24,976 nucleotides of DNA, taken from NCBI GenBank assembly GCA_016295275.1, contig JAEDLN010000008.1:1-24976 (forward strand), written 5' to 3'. Below, one piece after another: positions 24,351-24,976 of this stretch (its first letter is position 1; the number at the start of each line of letters is the position of its first letter). A program made the position numbers and the translations under genes. Below the pieces are notes generated by a model. It did not search any database and was not told the origin of the DNA. It saw only the letters and a program-made list of their open reading frames with translations. The stretch comes from Kiritimatiellia bacterium (GTDB lineage: Bacteria; Verrucomicrobiota; Kiritimatiellia; RFP12; UBA3636).

Positions 24351-24380
24351 ACCAATCCGTACCCCCAACCCCATTTCAGC

Positions 24381-24976
24381 ATGAACCTTTTGGATAAAGT
24401 CGCTCTCGTCACGGGCGGAGCAAAACGAATCGGTCGAGAAATCGCGCTCTCCCTCGCCAACGAGGGCTGCGATATCGTCATCCACTACAATACGTCGCAC
24501 ACGGAGGCCGATGCCCTTGCCCGCGAAATCCGCTCGCTCGGCAGACGCGCCTGGACCGTATGCGCCGATTTTACAAACCCGTACGAGCCGGAAACCATGC
24601 TGCAAACGGCATGGGAACTCTCCGGATGGATCGATATTCTCGTCAATAACGCATCCCTCTATACCCACGAGGAACTCGATTCCATTTCCATCGAAGAAAT
24701 GGAAAACCTCTGGCGAATCAATACGCTCGCCCCCTTGCTCCTTATCCGAAAAATGAGTACCCTCGCCACCGAGAGCGACATCCTCCCCGCCGATTACTGC
24801 GGCCGAATCGTCAATCTGCTCGATCGCGATATCGCCAAGCCCCCCGTACGGGGGCTTCCCTATTGGACGCTCAAACGCAACCTCGCCGATATCACCATCG
24901 CCGCCGCACGTCAGCTGGCTCCCCGCTTTACGGTCAACGCCATCGCCCCCGGCCCCGTCCTTCCTCCCGAAAACAT
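24381..24976 (+). CDS. short-chain dehydrogenase, pteridine-reductase-like (3' end off window)
   Basis: The first 198 residues of an NAD(P)H-dependent SDR; the 3' end lies outside. VTGGAKRIGREIAL (10-23) is the cofactor fold, HYNTS (35-39) suggests NADPH, and NNAS (89-92) is conserved. The active site has D148, Y161 and K165. The 13- and 17-residue spacing from the aspartate equals that of pteridine reductase PTR1 (D181, Y194, K198). An Asp replaces the usual SDR serine. VNAIAPGPV (185-193) follows. This points to a FolM- or PTR1-like dihydropteridine/dihydrofolate reductase rather than a generic SDR. It starts 30 bases after the SH3-domain gene with no clear ribosome site and may be the last part of the same transcript. 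Confidence 0.82.
   Translation, partial: MNLLDKVALVTGGAKRIGREIALSLANEGCDIVIHYNTSHTEADALAREIRSLGRRAWTVCADFTNPYEPETMLQTAWELSGWIDILVNNASLYTHEELDSISIEEMENLWRINTLAPLLLIRKMSTLATESDILPADYCGRIVNLLDRDIAKPPVRGLPYWTLKRNLADITIAAARQLAPRFTVNAIAPGPVLPPEN

Overview
The window is about 25 kb of a moderately GC-rich bacterial chromosome. I read fifteen protein-coding genes. No rRNA, tRNA, CRISPR array, insertion sequence or prophage gene is visible. Several features point to a free-living or gut-type member of the PVC group (Verrucomicrobiota, Kiritimatiellota or Lentisphaerota). These are an ECF sigma factor overlapping a membrane Ser/Thr kinase, rearranged Bat (aerotolerance) proteins, a secreted beta-helix protein, a bacterial TMEM43-family protein, and a DUF4139 protein. 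This placement is inferred from gene content only and is not certain.

Layout. Positions 1-301 hold no gene, only intergenic repeats. Positions 302-7021 carry housekeeping genes on the minus strand: leuS, a clear terminator, then uvrA and ispA. After a repeat-filled gap come a minus-strand pair, an ECF sigma factor whose last codons overlap the start of a transmembrane Ser/Thr kinase (7325-9258). A divergent control region (9259-9684) follows. It contains a full-consensus sigma-54 promoter driving gltD on the plus strand (9685-11070). Next on the minus strand are a TMEM43-family membrane protein and a secreted beta-helix protein (11314-13898), with their own sigma-70-type promoter. A 780-bp gene-free block of GC-rich repeats separates them from metF and metE (14679-17895), the last two steps of methionine synthesis. 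metE has a good promoter and a strong ribosome site, and a U-tract terminator stands between metE and metF. A secreted DUF4139 protein (18225-19778, minus) is divergent from a plus-strand cluster: an SGNH hydrolase, a BatD-BatE fusion, a BatD-like protein with an SH3 end, and the start of a pteridine-reductase-like SDR that runs off the window.

How they work together. leuS, uvrA and ispA are core functions (translation, DNA repair, isoprenoids). gltD, metE and metF form an amino-acid theme, with gltD probably under nitrogen control through sigma-54. The sigma-kinase pair looks like a one-operon signalling module. The Bat-type proteins and the TMEM43, beta-helix and DUF4139 proteins are envelope genes of poorly known role.

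The most notable non-gene signal is a dispersed family of palindromic GC-rich elements. It occurs in six intergenic gaps, mostly just 3' of minus-strand genes. It shares an outer stem GGCGCGA/TCGCGCC and an inner stem that changes in a compensatory way between copies (GCCGGG/CCCGGC versus GTCGGG/CCCGAC). I see no clear new defence, biosynthetic or mobile system. The best candidates for something undescribed are this repeat family and the shuffled Bat proteins.
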